In this document: in pieces, positions 44,381 through 54,200 of the stretch | How positions within the stretch are numbered: the stretch's first letter is position 1 | How the letters are laid out: each line of letters opens with the position of its first letter | DNA from: Armatimonadota bacterium | GTDB lineage: Bacteria; Sysuimicrobiota; Sysuimicrobiia; Sysuimicrobiales; Humicultoraceae | DNA length: 64,000 nt | Assembly: GCA_016869025.1 (NCBI GenBank) | Contig: VGFA01000010.1 | Coordinates: 1 to 64,000, forward strand | Reading direction: 5' to 3' | Made by a program: the position numbers and the translations under genes | Notes under the pieces: model-generated | The model's database searches: none | What the model was told of the DNA's origin: nothing | What the model saw: only the letters and a program-made list of their open reading frames with translations

Positions 44381-45832
44381 ATGCGTGAGATCGAAGCGGT
44401 CGTGCTGGCCGCGGGGAAGGGCAAGCGGATGGTCTCCGCCCTTCCCAAAGTGCTTCATCCAATCTGTGGACGGCCAATGCTGGCGTACGTGCTGGACACC
44501 CTGGCAGCCGTGGGCGTCTCAGCCCCCATCGTGGTCATCGGGCACGAAGGGGGAGCGGTGCGCGCGGCGATGGGCGAGGGCCTGCGCTATGCCGTGCAGG
44601 AGGAACAACTGGGCACGGGGCACGCCGTCATGCAGGCGCTGCCCCACCTGGAGGGGTACGTCGGCACCGTGCTGGTCGTCTACGGCGACGTGCCTTTTCT
44701 CCGTCCCGAGACGATCGAGACCCTGCTGGCGCACCACCGGTCTCAAGGCGCCTCCGCGACGATCCTCACAGATCTGCGCGACGATCCCTCCGGCTACGGC
44801 AGGGTGCTGCGCGACGCGAGCGGCAACGTGCGGCGCATCGTCGAGGAGGCCGACGCTTCACCGCAGGAGCGCGAGGTTCGCGAGATCAACGCCGGGATGT
44901 ACGCCATCGAGTGCGGCGCCCTGAGGGATTCCCTGCGCGCCCTGCAGCCGGCCAACGCGCAGGGCGAGTACTACCTGACCGATGCGGTCACATCCCTGTT
45001 GGAGGGCGGCCACACCGTTGCCGCGGTCGTCGTGGCCTCCAGCCAGGAGGCCACCGGGATCAACAGCCGCGCCGATCTGGCCCGGGCCGAGGCCGCGATG
45101 CGCGCGGCGCTGCTTGACGCGCTGATGGCTTCTGGGGTGACGATCACGGATCCCCAGACGACGTACGTGCACGCCGGAGTGCGCGTGGGTCGCGACACCG
45201 TGCTCCACCCCGGGACTGTTCTCGAGGGACGCACGACGATCGGTGAGGCCTGCACCATTGGCCCAGGAGCCCGCCTGGCCGACGCAGGGGTCGGCAACGG
45301 TGTGACCATCGTCTACTCCACCGTTACCGCCGGGGTGGTCGGCGAGGGCAGCCGCATCGGCCCCTACAGTCACCTGCGGCCCGGGGTGCGTCTGGGCCGG
45401 TTCGTCGAGGTGGGCAACTTCGCGGAGATCAAGAACGCCACGATCGGCGACCGCACGAAGGTGCACCACATGAGCTACATAGGCGACGCCACCGTCGGCG
45501 CCGGGGTCAACATCGGCGCAGGGACAGTTACGTGCAACTACGACGGGCGCACGAAGCACCACACAATCATAGAGGACGAAGCGTTCATCGGAAGCGACAC
45601 GATGCTGATCGCGCCCGTTCGGGTGGGACGCGCCGCGGTGACAGGCGCGGGATCCGTGGTCCGGCGCGAAGTGCCGCCGGGAGGTGTGGCCGTTGGAATG
45701 CCCGCCCGGGTCATCAGGCGGAGGCCCGTGCCCGAGGTGCCTGCGGCCGCGGCGATCACGGAGCAGGCCGGCCAAAACACCGAGCAGGCCGACAAGAATA
45801 CGGAGCAAGCCGGCCAGAATGATGCGCCTTAA
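44381..45832 (+). CDS. glmU: Bifunctional UDP-GlcNAc pyrophosphorylase/GlcN-1-P acetyltransferase
   Basis: A 483-residue two-domain enzyme making UDP-N-acetylglucosamine for peptidoglycan and LPS. The N-terminal uridyltransferase has LAAGKGKRMVSALPKVLHPI (Lys replaces the usual Thr of GTRM) and GTGHAVMQAL; the C-terminal left-handed beta helix has NFAEIKNATIGDRTKVHHMS and TVTCNYDGRTKHHT with the acetyl-transfer His. The tail has three 7-residue repeats. ATG 44381 is the only start giving the proper N terminus, though its ribosome site is weak. It overlaps prs by 14 bases. Confidence 0.95.
   Translation: MREIEAVVLAAGKGKRMVSALPKVLHPICGRPMLAYVLDTLAAVGVSAPIVVIGHEGGAVRAAMGEGLRYAVQEEQLGTGHAVMQALPHLEGYVGTVLVVYGDVPFLRPETIETLLAHHRSQGASATILTDLRDDPSGYGRVLRDASGNVRRIVEEADASPQEREVREINAGMYAIECGALRDSLRALQPANAQGEYYLTDAVTSLLEGGHTVAAVVVASSQEATGINSRADLARAEAAMRAALLDALMASGVTITDPQTTYVHAGVRVGRDTVLHPGTVLEGRTTIGEACTIGPGARLADAGVGNGVTIVYSTVTAGVVGEGSRIGPYSHLRPGVRLGRFVEVGNFAEIKNATIGDRTKVHHMSYIGDATVGAGVNIGAGTVTCNYDGRTKHHTIIEDEAFIGSDTMLIAPVRVGRAAVTGAGSVVRREVPPGGVAVGMPARVIRRRPVPEVPAAAAITEQAGQNTEQADKNTEQAGQNDAP
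45758..45820 (+). repeat. Three 21-base tandem repeats in the glmU 3' end
   Basis: Units at 45758-45778, 45779-45799 and 45800-45820 encode TEQAGQN, TEQADKN and TEQAGQN. The third unit also contains the prs start codon. Confidence 0.85.
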
Positions 45833-46772
45833 GGTCTTCAGCGGCTCCGCCAACCCAGGGCTTGCCGAGGAGATCGCCGAGCACCTGGGCCTCCCGCTCG
45901 GCGAGATGGAGACCTACCGATTTGCCGACGGTGAAGTCAGCGTGCGCATCGTCGAGAGCGTAAGGGGCGCGGACGTCTTCGTGATCCAGCCGATGAGCCC
46001 GCCGGTCAACGAGCACCTGGTCGAGCTGCTGGTGATCCTCGACGCCCTGCGGCGCGCGTCGGCCGGTCGGGTCACGGCGGTCATTCCCTATCTCGGGTAC
46101 GCGCGACAGGACCGCAAGACCAGACCGCGCGAGCCGATCACCTCGAAGCTGGTCGCCAACCTGCTGACCGCCTCGGGCGCGGATCGCATCCTGGCAGTAG
46201 ATCTCCACACTGGGCAGATCTGGGGGTTCTTCGACATCCCGCTCGACCACCTGCCGTCCCGGATGCTGCTTGCCGCCTACTTCAAGGAGAAGAAGCTCAA
46301 GAACGTGGTCGTTGTCTCGCCCGACATCGGAGGCACCGGCCGAGCCCGCGAGTTCGCCGCCGAGATGGGAGCACCCATCGCGATCATTGACAAGCGGCGG
46401 GACAAGCCCAACCAGGTCAAGGAGATCACCCACGTCATCGGCAAGGTCTACCGCCGGACCGCGATCGTGGTGGACGACATCGTGGATACCGCCGGCACGC
46501 TGGTGGTAGCCGCCTCGGCGCTGATCGGTCGAGGGGTAGAAGAGGTGTACGCCTGCTGCTCCCACCCGATCCTATCGGGCCCGGCCGTGGACCGCCTGGC
46601 CGCGAGCCCGATCCGGGAACTGGTCGTCACGAATACCGTGCCGGTCTCGGTCTCGAAGCGGATAGACAAGGTGCGCGTCGTGTCCATAGCCCCCATGCTC
46701 GCCGAGGCGATCACGCGGATTCACGAGGACCGTTCGGTCAGCACGCTCTTTGGCGAGCCCGCTGCCCGGTAG
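45819..46772 (+). CDS. prs: Ribose-phosphate pyrophosphokinase
   Basis: A 317-residue PRPP synthase, feeding purine, pyrimidine, histidine, tryptophan and NAD synthesis. It has FSGSANPGLAEEIAEHLG at the N terminus, the ATP loop YARQDRKTRPREPITSK, the catalytic flexible loop region DKRRDKPNQV and the PRPP motif IVVDDIVDTAGTL. Two consecutive in-frame ATGs (45819, 45822) open the gene inside the last glmU codons. glmU-prs is a common order in Terrabacteria. Confidence 0.96.
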   Translation: MMRLKVFSGSANPGLAEEIAEHLGLPLGEMETYRFADGEVSVRIVESVRGADVFVIQPMSPPVNEHLVELLVILDALRRASAGRVTAVIPYLGYARQDRKTRPREPITSKLVANLLTASGADRILAVDLHTGQIWGFFDIPLDHLPSRMLLAAYFKEKKLKNVVVVSPDIGGTGRAREFAAEMGAPIAIIDKRRDKPNQVKEITHVIGKVYRRTAIVVDDIVDTAGTLVVAASALIGRGVEEVYACCSHPILSGPAVDRLAASPIRELVVTNTVPVSVSKRIDKVRVVSIAPMLAEAITRIHEDRSVSTLFGEPAAR

Positions 46773-46781
46773 GAGAACCGT

Positions 46782-47882
46782 GTGCCGGAGATAGGGTGGT
46801 CCATCCCAGGGTTCCTTGCCGTTGGGCTGGTGGCGCTGGCGGCGACCAACGCTCTCGCGCCCGTCGTACGCCGGATGGCGCGGCGCCTCGGCGCGATTGA
46901 CTACCCGGGCGGCCGCCGGATCAACACACGGCCGACGCCGCGACTGGGCGGCGTGGCGATCTTCCTCGGTTTCACCGCCGCCGCTGTCGTGGCCATGTTC
47001 GTGACCCGGCCCATCGAACTCGTGGGGACCGGCTCCGAGCTCTTCATCCGGATTCCCATTGCCGCGCACACGGACCGAGCGATCCTCGGCATCATGCTGG
47101 GCGGCACGTTTCTCATGGCCGTCGGGGTCTACGACGACCTGCGAGGCATGCACCCTGCGCTGAAGTTCCTGGCGATGCTGGCCGCGGCCTCGGTGCTGAT
47201 ACCCTTCGGGCTCACCACCCAGTTCCTGTCGAACCCGCTTACCGGCAAGATGATCGTACTGGGGCCATGGGGCGCCGTGCTGACGGTGGTGTGGGTGGTC
47301 GCCGTGGTCAACATCATCAACTTCATAGACGGCGTGGACGGCCTGGCCGCCGGCATCGTGGCGATCGCCGGGACGACGCTGCTGCTCACCGCGGCGCACA
47401 AGCGCGACGTTGTTGCGATCTCGCTGGCCGCGGCGCTGGTGGGGAGCTCGGTCGGGTTCCTTCGGCACAACTTCAACCCCGCCCGCATCTTCATGGGCGA
47501 CTCGGGCTCAATGTTCCTCGGCTACGTCCTCGGGGGACTCTCGGTGATGGGCCTTTACAAGTCCTACACCGCGCTATCGCTGGCGGTGCCGATTCTGGCG
47601 CTGGGCGTGCCGATCGTGGACACCGCCTTTGCCATCTTCCGGCGCCTCCGAAGCGGCCGGCCCATATACCTTCCCGATCGCGGGCATCTTCACCACCGGC
47701 TGCTGGATCGGGGGCTGACGCAGCGACAGACGGTCTTCCTGCTCTACATGGTCAGCGCGGTACTCGGCCTGGGTGCCCTGGCGCTGGCCGGCGTGAACAG
47801 AACCGGCTCGATTGCCACGCTGGGCGTCATCGCGTTGATCCTTCTGATCGGTGCCCGCCGTATGGGCCTGCTGACCCGATGA
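46782..47882 (+). CDS. Undecaprenyl-phosphate GlcNAc-1-phosphate transferase (WecA/TagO family)
   Basis: A 366-residue inner-membrane enzyme with about ten helices, attaching a sugar phosphate to undecaprenyl phosphate for surface polysaccharide. The MraY/WecA motifs are present: VGVYDDLRGMHP (Asp pair), NIINFIDGVDGLAAGI, FMGDSGSMFLGYVLGG and DRGHLHHRLLDRGLT. The His-rich loop and the following WecB favour WecA/TagO over MraY. The start is GTG 46782 behind GGAG, 9 bases after prs. Confidence 0.92.
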   Translation: MPEIGWSIPGFLAVGLVALAATNALAPVVRRMARRLGAIDYPGGRRINTRPTPRLGGVAIFLGFTAAAVVAMFVTRPIELVGTGSELFIRIPIAAHTDRAILGIMLGGTFLMAVGVYDDLRGMHPALKFLAMLAAASVLIPFGLTTQFLSNPLTGKMIVLGPWGAVLTVVWVVAVVNIINFIDGVDGLAAGIVAIAGTTLLLTAAHKRDVVAISLAAALVGSSVGFLRHNFNPARIFMGDSGSMFLGYVLGGLSVMGLYKSYTALSLAVPILALGVPIVDTAFAIFRRLRSGRPIYLPDRGHLHHRLLDRGLTQRQTVFLLYMVSAVLGLGALALAGVNRTGSIATLGVIALILLIGARRMGLLTR

Positions 47883-49030
47883 GTTCAGGCCGGCTGCGGA
47901 TCATGACGGTCTTCGGGACCCGGCCCGAGGCCGTGAAGATGGCACCCGTGATTGCCCGCCTGCGCGCGAGCGACGAGTTCGAGCCGATCGTGGTGGTGAC
48001 CGCGCAGCACCGGGAGATGCTCGATCAGGTGCTGCGGCTGTTTGATATCAGGCCTGATCGCGACCTGGACATCATGCTGCCGGAGCAGTCCCTCTTTGAC
48101 ATCAGCGTCCGGGCGCTGGGGGGGCTCGATCCGGTCCTCGAAGAGTTTCGCCCGGCGATGGTGCTCGTACAGGGCGACGCCTCCTCGACGATGCTGGGGG
48201 CGATGGCCGCGTTCTATCATCGCATCCCGGTGGGGCACGTTGAGGCCGGGCTGCGCACCGGAGACAAGTACCAACCGTTTCCAGAGGAGATGAACCGCCG
48301 CCTGACATCCGCGCTGGCCGACCTGCACTTCGCGCCCACCGCCCAGGCCCGGGCACACCTGCTGCGGGAAGGGATCCCGGCGGACCGCGTCTGGATCACC
48401 GGCAACACGGTCATTGACGCGCTCGCGGAGATCGTCCGGCGTCCCGAGACCGATCTGCCGCCGGGCCTGCCCCTGCTGGATGGCCGGCGCGTTGTCCTGG
48501 TAACCACGCACCGCCGCGAGAACTGGGGCGAGCCGCTCAGGCAGATCTACCTGGCGTTGCTCGACCTGCTGGACCGCTTTCCCGACATCGTGGTTGTCTT
48601 CTCCGTGCACCGCAATCCCGCCGTGCGCCGCGCGGCCGAGGAGATACTGGGCGGACACCCGAGGGCACACCTCATCGAACCTCCTGACTACGCCCCGTTC
48701 GTCCGGCTGATGGCGCGGGCCTACCTGATCCTCTCGGATTCGGGCGGCGTGCAGGAAGAAGCGCCCTCGCTGGGCACGCCCGTGATGGTGCTGCGCGAGG
48801 TCACCGAGCGGCCCGAGGGCATCCAGGCCGGAACCGTGGAGCTGGTCGGCACCTCGCGCGAGCGGATAGCGTCCCGTGCCGGCAGGTTGCTGGCCGACCC
48901 ATCTGCGCGGGAGGCGATGGCCCACGCCCGCAACCCGTACGGGGACGGGCGGGCCGCGTCGCGGATCGTGGACGCGATGCGGTACTGGTTCGGTCGCACC
49001 GCGCAGCCGCCGGAGGAGTTCACCGGGTGA
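47879..49030 (+). CDS. wecB: UDP-N-acetylglucosamine 2-epimerase (non-hydrolysing)
   Basis: A 383-residue enzyme interconverting UDP-GlcNAc and UDP-ManNAc. GTRPEAVKMAPVIARL, GHVEAGLRTGDKYQPFPEE, THRRENWGEPLRQI and SDSGGVQEEAPSLGTPV are all conserved, including the catalytic Asp and Glu residues. The ATG overlaps the transferase stop (ATGA). With GlmU upstream this gives a path from GlcNAc-1-P to ManNAc for surface glycans. Confidence 0.95.
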   Translation: MSSGRLRIMTVFGTRPEAVKMAPVIARLRASDEFEPIVVVTAQHREMLDQVLRLFDIRPDRDLDIMLPEQSLFDISVRALGGLDPVLEEFRPAMVLVQGDASSTMLGAMAAFYHRIPVGHVEAGLRTGDKYQPFPEEMNRRLTSALADLHFAPTAQARAHLLREGIPADRVWITGNTVIDALAEIVRRPETDLPPGLPLLDGRRVVLVTTHRRENWGEPLRQIYLALLDLLDRFPDIVVVFSVHRNPAVRRAAEEILGGHPRAHLIEPPDYAPFVRLMARAYLILSDSGGVQEEAPSLGTPVMVLREVTERPEGIQAGTVELVGTSRERIASRAGRLLADPSAREAMAHARNPYGDGRAASRIVDAMRYWFGRTAQPPEEFTG

Positions 49031-49053
49031 ACCCCGGGCGTGCGCAGCCCGTA

Positions 49054-49062
49054 TGCTATAAT
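49054..49062 (+). promoter_or_regulatory. Extended -10 promoter before the lipoyl-fold gene
   Basis: TGC-TATAAT (49054-49062), a perfect extended -10. No good -35 is seen. Transcription would begin around 49069, about three bases before ATG 49072. Confidence 0.6.
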
Positions 49063-49071
49063 GAGGACAAC

Positions 49072-49383
49072 ATGCGCACGTCTGCCGCGATCGGACTGGC
49101 CGTCGGAATCGCGCTGCTGTGGGCTCCCATGTCGGCCCCCGCGGCCCCCAAGGCGCTGGTGGAGGTCAAGGCCACCTTGAGGGGCGAAGTACTGGCCGAG
49201 GGACTGGCCAAGGTGGGCGACAACGTCAGCGAGGGCGACCCTCTTGTGTTCGTCAGGACGCAGACCGGTCGTGCAGTGGCGGCCAGGGCCACCGTGGACG
49301 GCCGCATTGCCGAGATGCTCGTCGGACTTGGTACGGTTATTCGAGATCTCGGTACTGTTGTTGCCCGCATCGAACCCAAGTAA
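49072..49383 (+). CDS. Small exported protein with biotinyl/lipoyl-like fold
   Basis: A 103-residue protein. Residues 1-25 are a signal peptide (AIGLAVGIALLWAPMSAPAA); the rest follows the hammerhead pattern of biotinyl/lipoyl domains (GLAKVGDNVSEGDPLVFV, then VDGRIAEMLVGLGTVIRDLG). The attachment lysine is missing at the tip, so it is not a cofactor carrier; similar hammerheads occur in membrane-fusion proteins. ATG 49072 is preferred because the -10 lies just upstream; in-frame GTG 49027 would overlap wecB. Function unknown. Confidence 0.75.
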   Translation: MRTSAAIGLAVGIALLWAPMSAPAAPKALVEVKATLRGEVLAEGLAKVGDNVSEGDPLVFVRTQTGRAVAARATVDGRIAEMLVGLGTVIRDLGTVVARIEPK

Positions 49384-49423
49384 GCGGGGAGTCGTGCCCG
49401 CCGAGAGAACACCGCGTGCCGGA

Positions 49424-49449
49424 GACGGGGGGAGGGCCCCGTCGTTTTT
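49424..49449 (+). terminator. Intrinsic terminator
   Basis: GACGGGG (49424-49430) pairs with CCCCGTC (49437-49443), followed by GTTTTT. It lies after the lipoyl-fold gene and would separate it from the S55 gene. Confidence 0.7.
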
Positions 49450-49479
49450 CTTGGCCGAGCCCGCAACAGGGGGTGTGCA

Positions 49480-51279
49480 GTGAGGAATCGGTTGAAGGCG
49501 CTGGCCGTGATGCTCGCCCTGGCCGTGCCAGCGGTTACGATGCCCGTGGTCGGGGCCGCGGCGCAGACGCCGGCGATCATGCCGCTCGCCGAGATCAGGC
49601 CCGGGATGAAGGGCGCGGGCAAGACCGTGATCTACGGCCAGCGGATCGAGGAGTTCCAGTTCGAGGTCATTGACATAATGCAGTCCGGCGGCGGACCGGT
49701 GGGCACGGACAAGCTGATCCTGTTCCGCATGTACGGACCGCTCGTGGAGAAGACCGGCGGTACCGCTGCCGGCATGAGCGGCAGCCCGATGTACATCAAC
49801 GGCAGGTTGATCGGCGCGCTCAGCGCCGCCTTCTCATGGCAGTCGCCCAAGCGGGACATCGCGCTGGCCACCCCGATCGAGGAGATGCTCAAGGTCCTGG
49901 AACGCCGCCGTCCCAGCGGCCAGCGGCCACGCGTGTACCACGCCTCGCGCACGCTGACGATCGGCGGCCGCGCCGTGGACCGCGTGCTGGTTGCGCCCAC
50001 CCCGGGGCTGGCGCGCCGCTACGAGGCGGCAGGCCGCGCCGGCATCGCGGTAGCCACCCCTGCGGTGGCCACCTTCGCGCGGGGGCTGAGCCCGCGTGCC
50101 GCCCGCATCCTGGCTGACCTGATCCAACCGATGGGTCACGAGATCCTGCAGGGACATGGCGGCCGCGGCGACTTCGTGGCCGCGCCCATCGCGCCGGGCA
50201 GCTCGGTTGGGATACAGCAGATCCGCGGGGACGTTGACTTCGGTGGCATCTGCTCCGTTACAGCGCGCATCGGCAACCGCGTGCTGGTCTGCGGCCATCC
50301 CTGGGACAACCTGGGCGATGTTGAGTACATCCTCACGGCGTCGGAGATCCTGACGGTCCTGCGCGCCCTGCCGCGCCCGTTCAAGGTCGGGAACCTGGGC
50401 GCGATGATCGGGCTCATAGACCAGGACCGGGGCGGCGCGGTCGCCGGCTCGCTCGGGCCGCTGCCGCGGCTGTTCAACCTGCGCGTGATCGTGACGGACA
50501 TGGACACGGGCTCGCGCGTCCAGCTTGGCGCGCAGATGATCCGCCGGCGCGACATGGCGCGGCTGCTCGCCCCACTGGCGGCACTCTCCGCCACGGAGAG
50601 GGCGCGCAGCCAGGGCGGCGGGGAAGGAACCGCGACCGTCAAGCTGACGCTTCGGGCCAAGGGCCTGCCCTCGCCGATCGTTCGGGAGAACATGTTCTAC
50701 AGTACCCGCGACGTGGCCGTGGCATCAGTGCTCGACATAGTGGACGCGATGGAGCTGGCGTTCTACAACGATCTGCGCCGGCTGGATCCGTACGATCTCA
50801 CCGTGGAGACATCGCTCACCCGCAGGCGCGTGACCGCCTCGATCGTGGAGGCCGAGGCCGCTTCCCGTGAGGTCAGCCCCGGAGGCACGCTGCTGGTCCG
50901 CGTCGTCCTCCAGCCCTACCTGGCCGATAGCCGCGTGACGCGGCTCATCGAGGTCCCGATCCCGCGCGACTTCCCACGGGGGCCGGCGGTGGTCGCGGTG
51001 CGCTCGGCCGGCATGGATTCCGCGAGGGTACCCCTGGAAGTCCAGCTGGGACAGGCGCTTGGCGCCGAGCCCGAGCCCTGGGGCGTGGACACCTTGGAGA
51101 ACGCGCTCAGGTTCTTCGAGGGCTTCGGGAGAAACACCGACATCCTGGTCCGGGTCCTGCCGTACGGGCTGCCGGCCACCCAGACCGAGTTCACTCGTTT
51201 CGACGTGCCAGCGGCCAGGTTCATCAGGACCGACTGGGTGATCCAGGGGTCCGAGCGGATACCGATTCTGATCCGCTGA
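49480..51279 (+). CDS. Exported SpoIVB-type S55 peptidase family protein
   Basis: A 599-residue protein with a signal peptide (residues 1-28). Residues ~35-140 carry the SpoIVB S55 pattern, with the catalytic Ser in TAAGMSGSPMYINGRLIGA; further conserved parts include VCGHPWDNLGDVEY. The C-terminal ~250 residues are beta-rich and unlike SpoIVB. SpoIVB itself signals across forespore membranes; here the position next to tamB suggests an envelope role instead. GTG 49480 follows GGGGGTG. It ends two bases before tamB. Confidence 0.85.
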   Translation: MRNRLKALAVMLALAVPAVTMPVVGAAAQTPAIMPLAEIRPGMKGAGKTVIYGQRIEEFQFEVIDIMQSGGGPVGTDKLILFRMYGPLVEKTGGTAAGMSGSPMYINGRLIGALSAAFSWQSPKRDIALATPIEEMLKVLERRRPSGQRPRVYHASRTLTIGGRAVDRVLVAPTPGLARRYEAAGRAGIAVATPAVATFARGLSPRAARILADLIQPMGHEILQGHGGRGDFVAAPIAPGSSVGIQQIRGDVDFGGICSVTARIGNRVLVCGHPWDNLGDVEYILTASEILTVLRALPRPFKVGNLGAMIGLIDQDRGGAVAGSLGPLPRLFNLRVIVTDMDTGSRVQLGAQMIRRRDMARLLAPLAALSATERARSQGGGEGTATVKLTLRAKGLPSPIVRENMFYSTRDVAVASVLDIVDAMELAFYNDLRRLDPYDLTVETSLTRRRVTASIVEAEAASREVSPGGTLLVRVVLQPYLADSRVTRLIEVPIPRDFPRGPAVVAVRSAGMDSARVPLEVQLGQALGAEPEPWGVDTLENALRFFEGFGRNTDILVRVLPYGLPATQTEFTRFDVPAARFIRTDWVIQGSERIPILIR

Positions 51280-51280
51280 G

Positions 51281-54200
51281 ATGCGGACCCGCAAGAGCAC
51301 GAACCGTTCTGCCTCCTGGGTTGCGGTGTTGGTGGCAGTCCTGGTCTTCTGCGGTGCATCGGCATGGGCACTGGAAGCCCTGCGGCACCGGGCGCGGGAG
51401 ATGGCGGTCGCGGCGCTGGGCGCAGGCCTGGGGAGCGATATCGCCATCGGCGGCATCCGTGGCGACCCCTGGCAGGGTGTGGTCCTGGAGGCGGTCAGCC
51501 TGCCCGGGCCTCCGGATTCCAGACGCCCGCTGCTCACCGCACGCAGGGCAACGCTTGCCTTCGACACGCAGGCCCTGGTCCGTGCCCTTGCCCGCCGGAG
51601 CGGGATCGCGCGCAGCATCGAGCAGGTGATTCTGGATGAGCCCGTTCTGGCGCTTGAGCGTGACGCCTCAGGGGCCTGGAACATCCCGCCTGCTCTTGGA
51701 CGCATAGCCGGTCCGCCCGGCGCCCCCGCGTTCGTGGGCCGGGTCATCGTACGCAATGGGACGGTGGAGTTCGTGGATCGCCGCCGCGTGGCGCCGGAGG
51801 TCTTCCGGACGCGGATGGCGGGCGTCAACGGATCCGCTGACTTCGCCGGGGCGCCACGCATCGCGCTGCGGGCATCGTTCCAGGAGGAACGAGGAGGCAA
51901 TCGGTCCCCGGGAAGGTTGCAGGGCACCTACACCACCTCCTCGCGCACCCTGGATCTCGATCTGGAGGCCTCCGATGGGGATGCCGGCGCCTGGGGGCCC
52001 TACCTGATGCCGGGGAGGGACATCCGCATAACCGGCGGGCGGTTCGGCGGGTCGCTGCACCTGCTGTGGACGCGGACGGGCGTACGATCGTTCACCGACT
52101 ACTACGGCCGCATCGCGGTGCGCGACGGACGCGCCGACGTGCCATCGCGGCGCGCGGTGGTCAGTGGCGTGCTGGGCGAGATAGAGATGAGCAGCGGGCG
52201 TATCCGAAGTCCGCTTCTCCGGGGAGCCATTGACGGGGTCCCGCTGGAGGTGAGCGGCGAGGCCAGCTTCAACGGAGAGCCGTATCTTGATCTGGTAGTG
52301 CGGTCCGCCGCCGCTGAGATGACCACGCTGGGAAGGTTGCTCTACCCCCGCGCTCCTCACCGTCTCGCCGGCATCGCCGCGGGCGAGGTCCGCGTGAGCG
52401 GGCCGTTCCGCGCTCTGCGGGCGGAAGGACGCATCGAGATGGCGAGGGCGCGGCTCGATGCCCTGCCGCTCAGCGGTGCGTCAACTGAGTTCACTCTGCA
52501 GAACCAGTGGCTGAGTCTTGTCAATGCCCGCGGCGATGTCGCAGGAGGCACGGCGCGCGGCAGCGCCTGGTGGGCGGTCGGCGCGCCCGAGTTCTCGCTC
52601 GCGGCGCGCCTGGAGGGCGCGGACGCGGCGATCCTGCCGCGCTGGGTTCCCGCGGTCCCTTCCGGGCTTCGCGGGCGCATTGGTGGCAGCATCGCCGCGG
52701 TGGGTGGGGGAAGGGGCCTCACGCTCGCCGGGCGCGCCTTTCTTGTGGGCGCCGCCGCCGGCGATGTCACGCTCGACTCACTCGAGGCCTCCTTCCGCTC
52801 GGGTTCAGGCGGCATCGCGCTGGAGCACCTGCGCCTCGGCCGCGGAGAGGCCTGGGCAATCGCCAGCGGATACCTGCGTCCGGGCGGCGACATTGCGCTG
52901 GAGGCACGGGCCGGGGCGGTCGAGCTCTCTCAGCTGCCGCCTTCACTCGCCCGCGAAGGCCTTTCCGGTCGCGCCGACTTCGCGGGTCGGGTGCTTGGAT
53001 CGCTCCGGGATCCCGAACTGGCCGGCACGGTCCTAGTACGAGAGGGCGCCTTTGCAGGGCTGGATTTCGATGTCGCCCGGGGAGGTGTGACCCTCAGGCA
53101 GAGCGGTATCCGCCTGGACGGCCTGGCCGTGCGCTCGGGCCGCGCGCACCTCCGCGCCGCGGGTTCGCTGACCTGGCGCCCGGTCGCGACCCTGGCGCTG
53201 GACGTTGAGGTGGAGCGGGCACCGGCGGCCGCGCTGGGCAAGGCGATGGCCCTGTCCATGCCTGTGGGCGGCCTGGCTGACGGCAGTGCCCGGATCGAGG
53301 GCCCCCTGGCGCGGCCCTCTGCCGCGGGCACGGTGGCGCTGCGCGAGGTCGAGGCAGGAGGGCAGATTGCAGACCAGGCGTCTGCCTCCTTCCAGTGGGA
53401 TGGTACACGCCTGGTCGTGACCGGCGGACTGCTCCGGCGGCGGGATTCCGAGGTCAGCTTCTCGGGTGTCTACCATCGGCGCAGCGGTCTGGCGTTTGAC
53501 CTGGCGGCCCGCCGGCTGGATCTCGCCGACCTTACCCTGCCCGCTTCCAACACCGCGCCGATGGAAGGCCGGTTCGACGCCGTCGGCCGGATCACCGGGC
53601 TTCCGGCATCGCCCGCAGTGGCCCTAACCTTCACGTCACCGGATCTTGTGTTGAACGGCACGCGATTCGATCAGACCTCTGGGGAGATGAGATGGAAGGC
53701 CGGCACTCTGCGCGTGCAGCCGCTGGTTCTGCGCGCCCGGAGCGAGCGGTATGAGGTCACGGGCGAGATAAGGACTGGTTCGATCCCCGGCGCCACGCTG
53801 TCCGCGACGGTGGCGGATGGCCGGCTCTCGACGCTGCTGGGCCTGGCCGGTGTGCGACTTGCCTTTCCGCTGGACGGTACCGTCTCGGGATCCGCCGACC
53901 TGGACGGACCGATGGCGAACCCCACTGCCCGCCTGGATCTCAGGATGGCATCAGGCAAACTCGGCACCCACACAATCGAGGGCGGAGGGGCCGATCTGGT
54001 CCTGAGCGACGGTTTCCTGACGGTGCGGGAGTTCGAGTTGCGGTCCGGGCGCGGGAGGATCGCCGCCGCAGGGCGGTTGAACCTGCGCGGCGAGAACCAG
54101 ATTGAGTTGAGCGGCACCGATCTCGAGTTGGACTTCCTCCGGCCGGTTCTGCGCCTGCGCAGGCCACTGACCGGCCGCCTCGACTTCACGATGCAGTTGG

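Noticed and set aside
49480-51279. SpoIVB-type domain as evidence of sporulation
   Set aside because: The S55 domain occurs in non-sporulating diderms, the C-terminal half differs from SpoIVB, and no sporulation genes are in the window.
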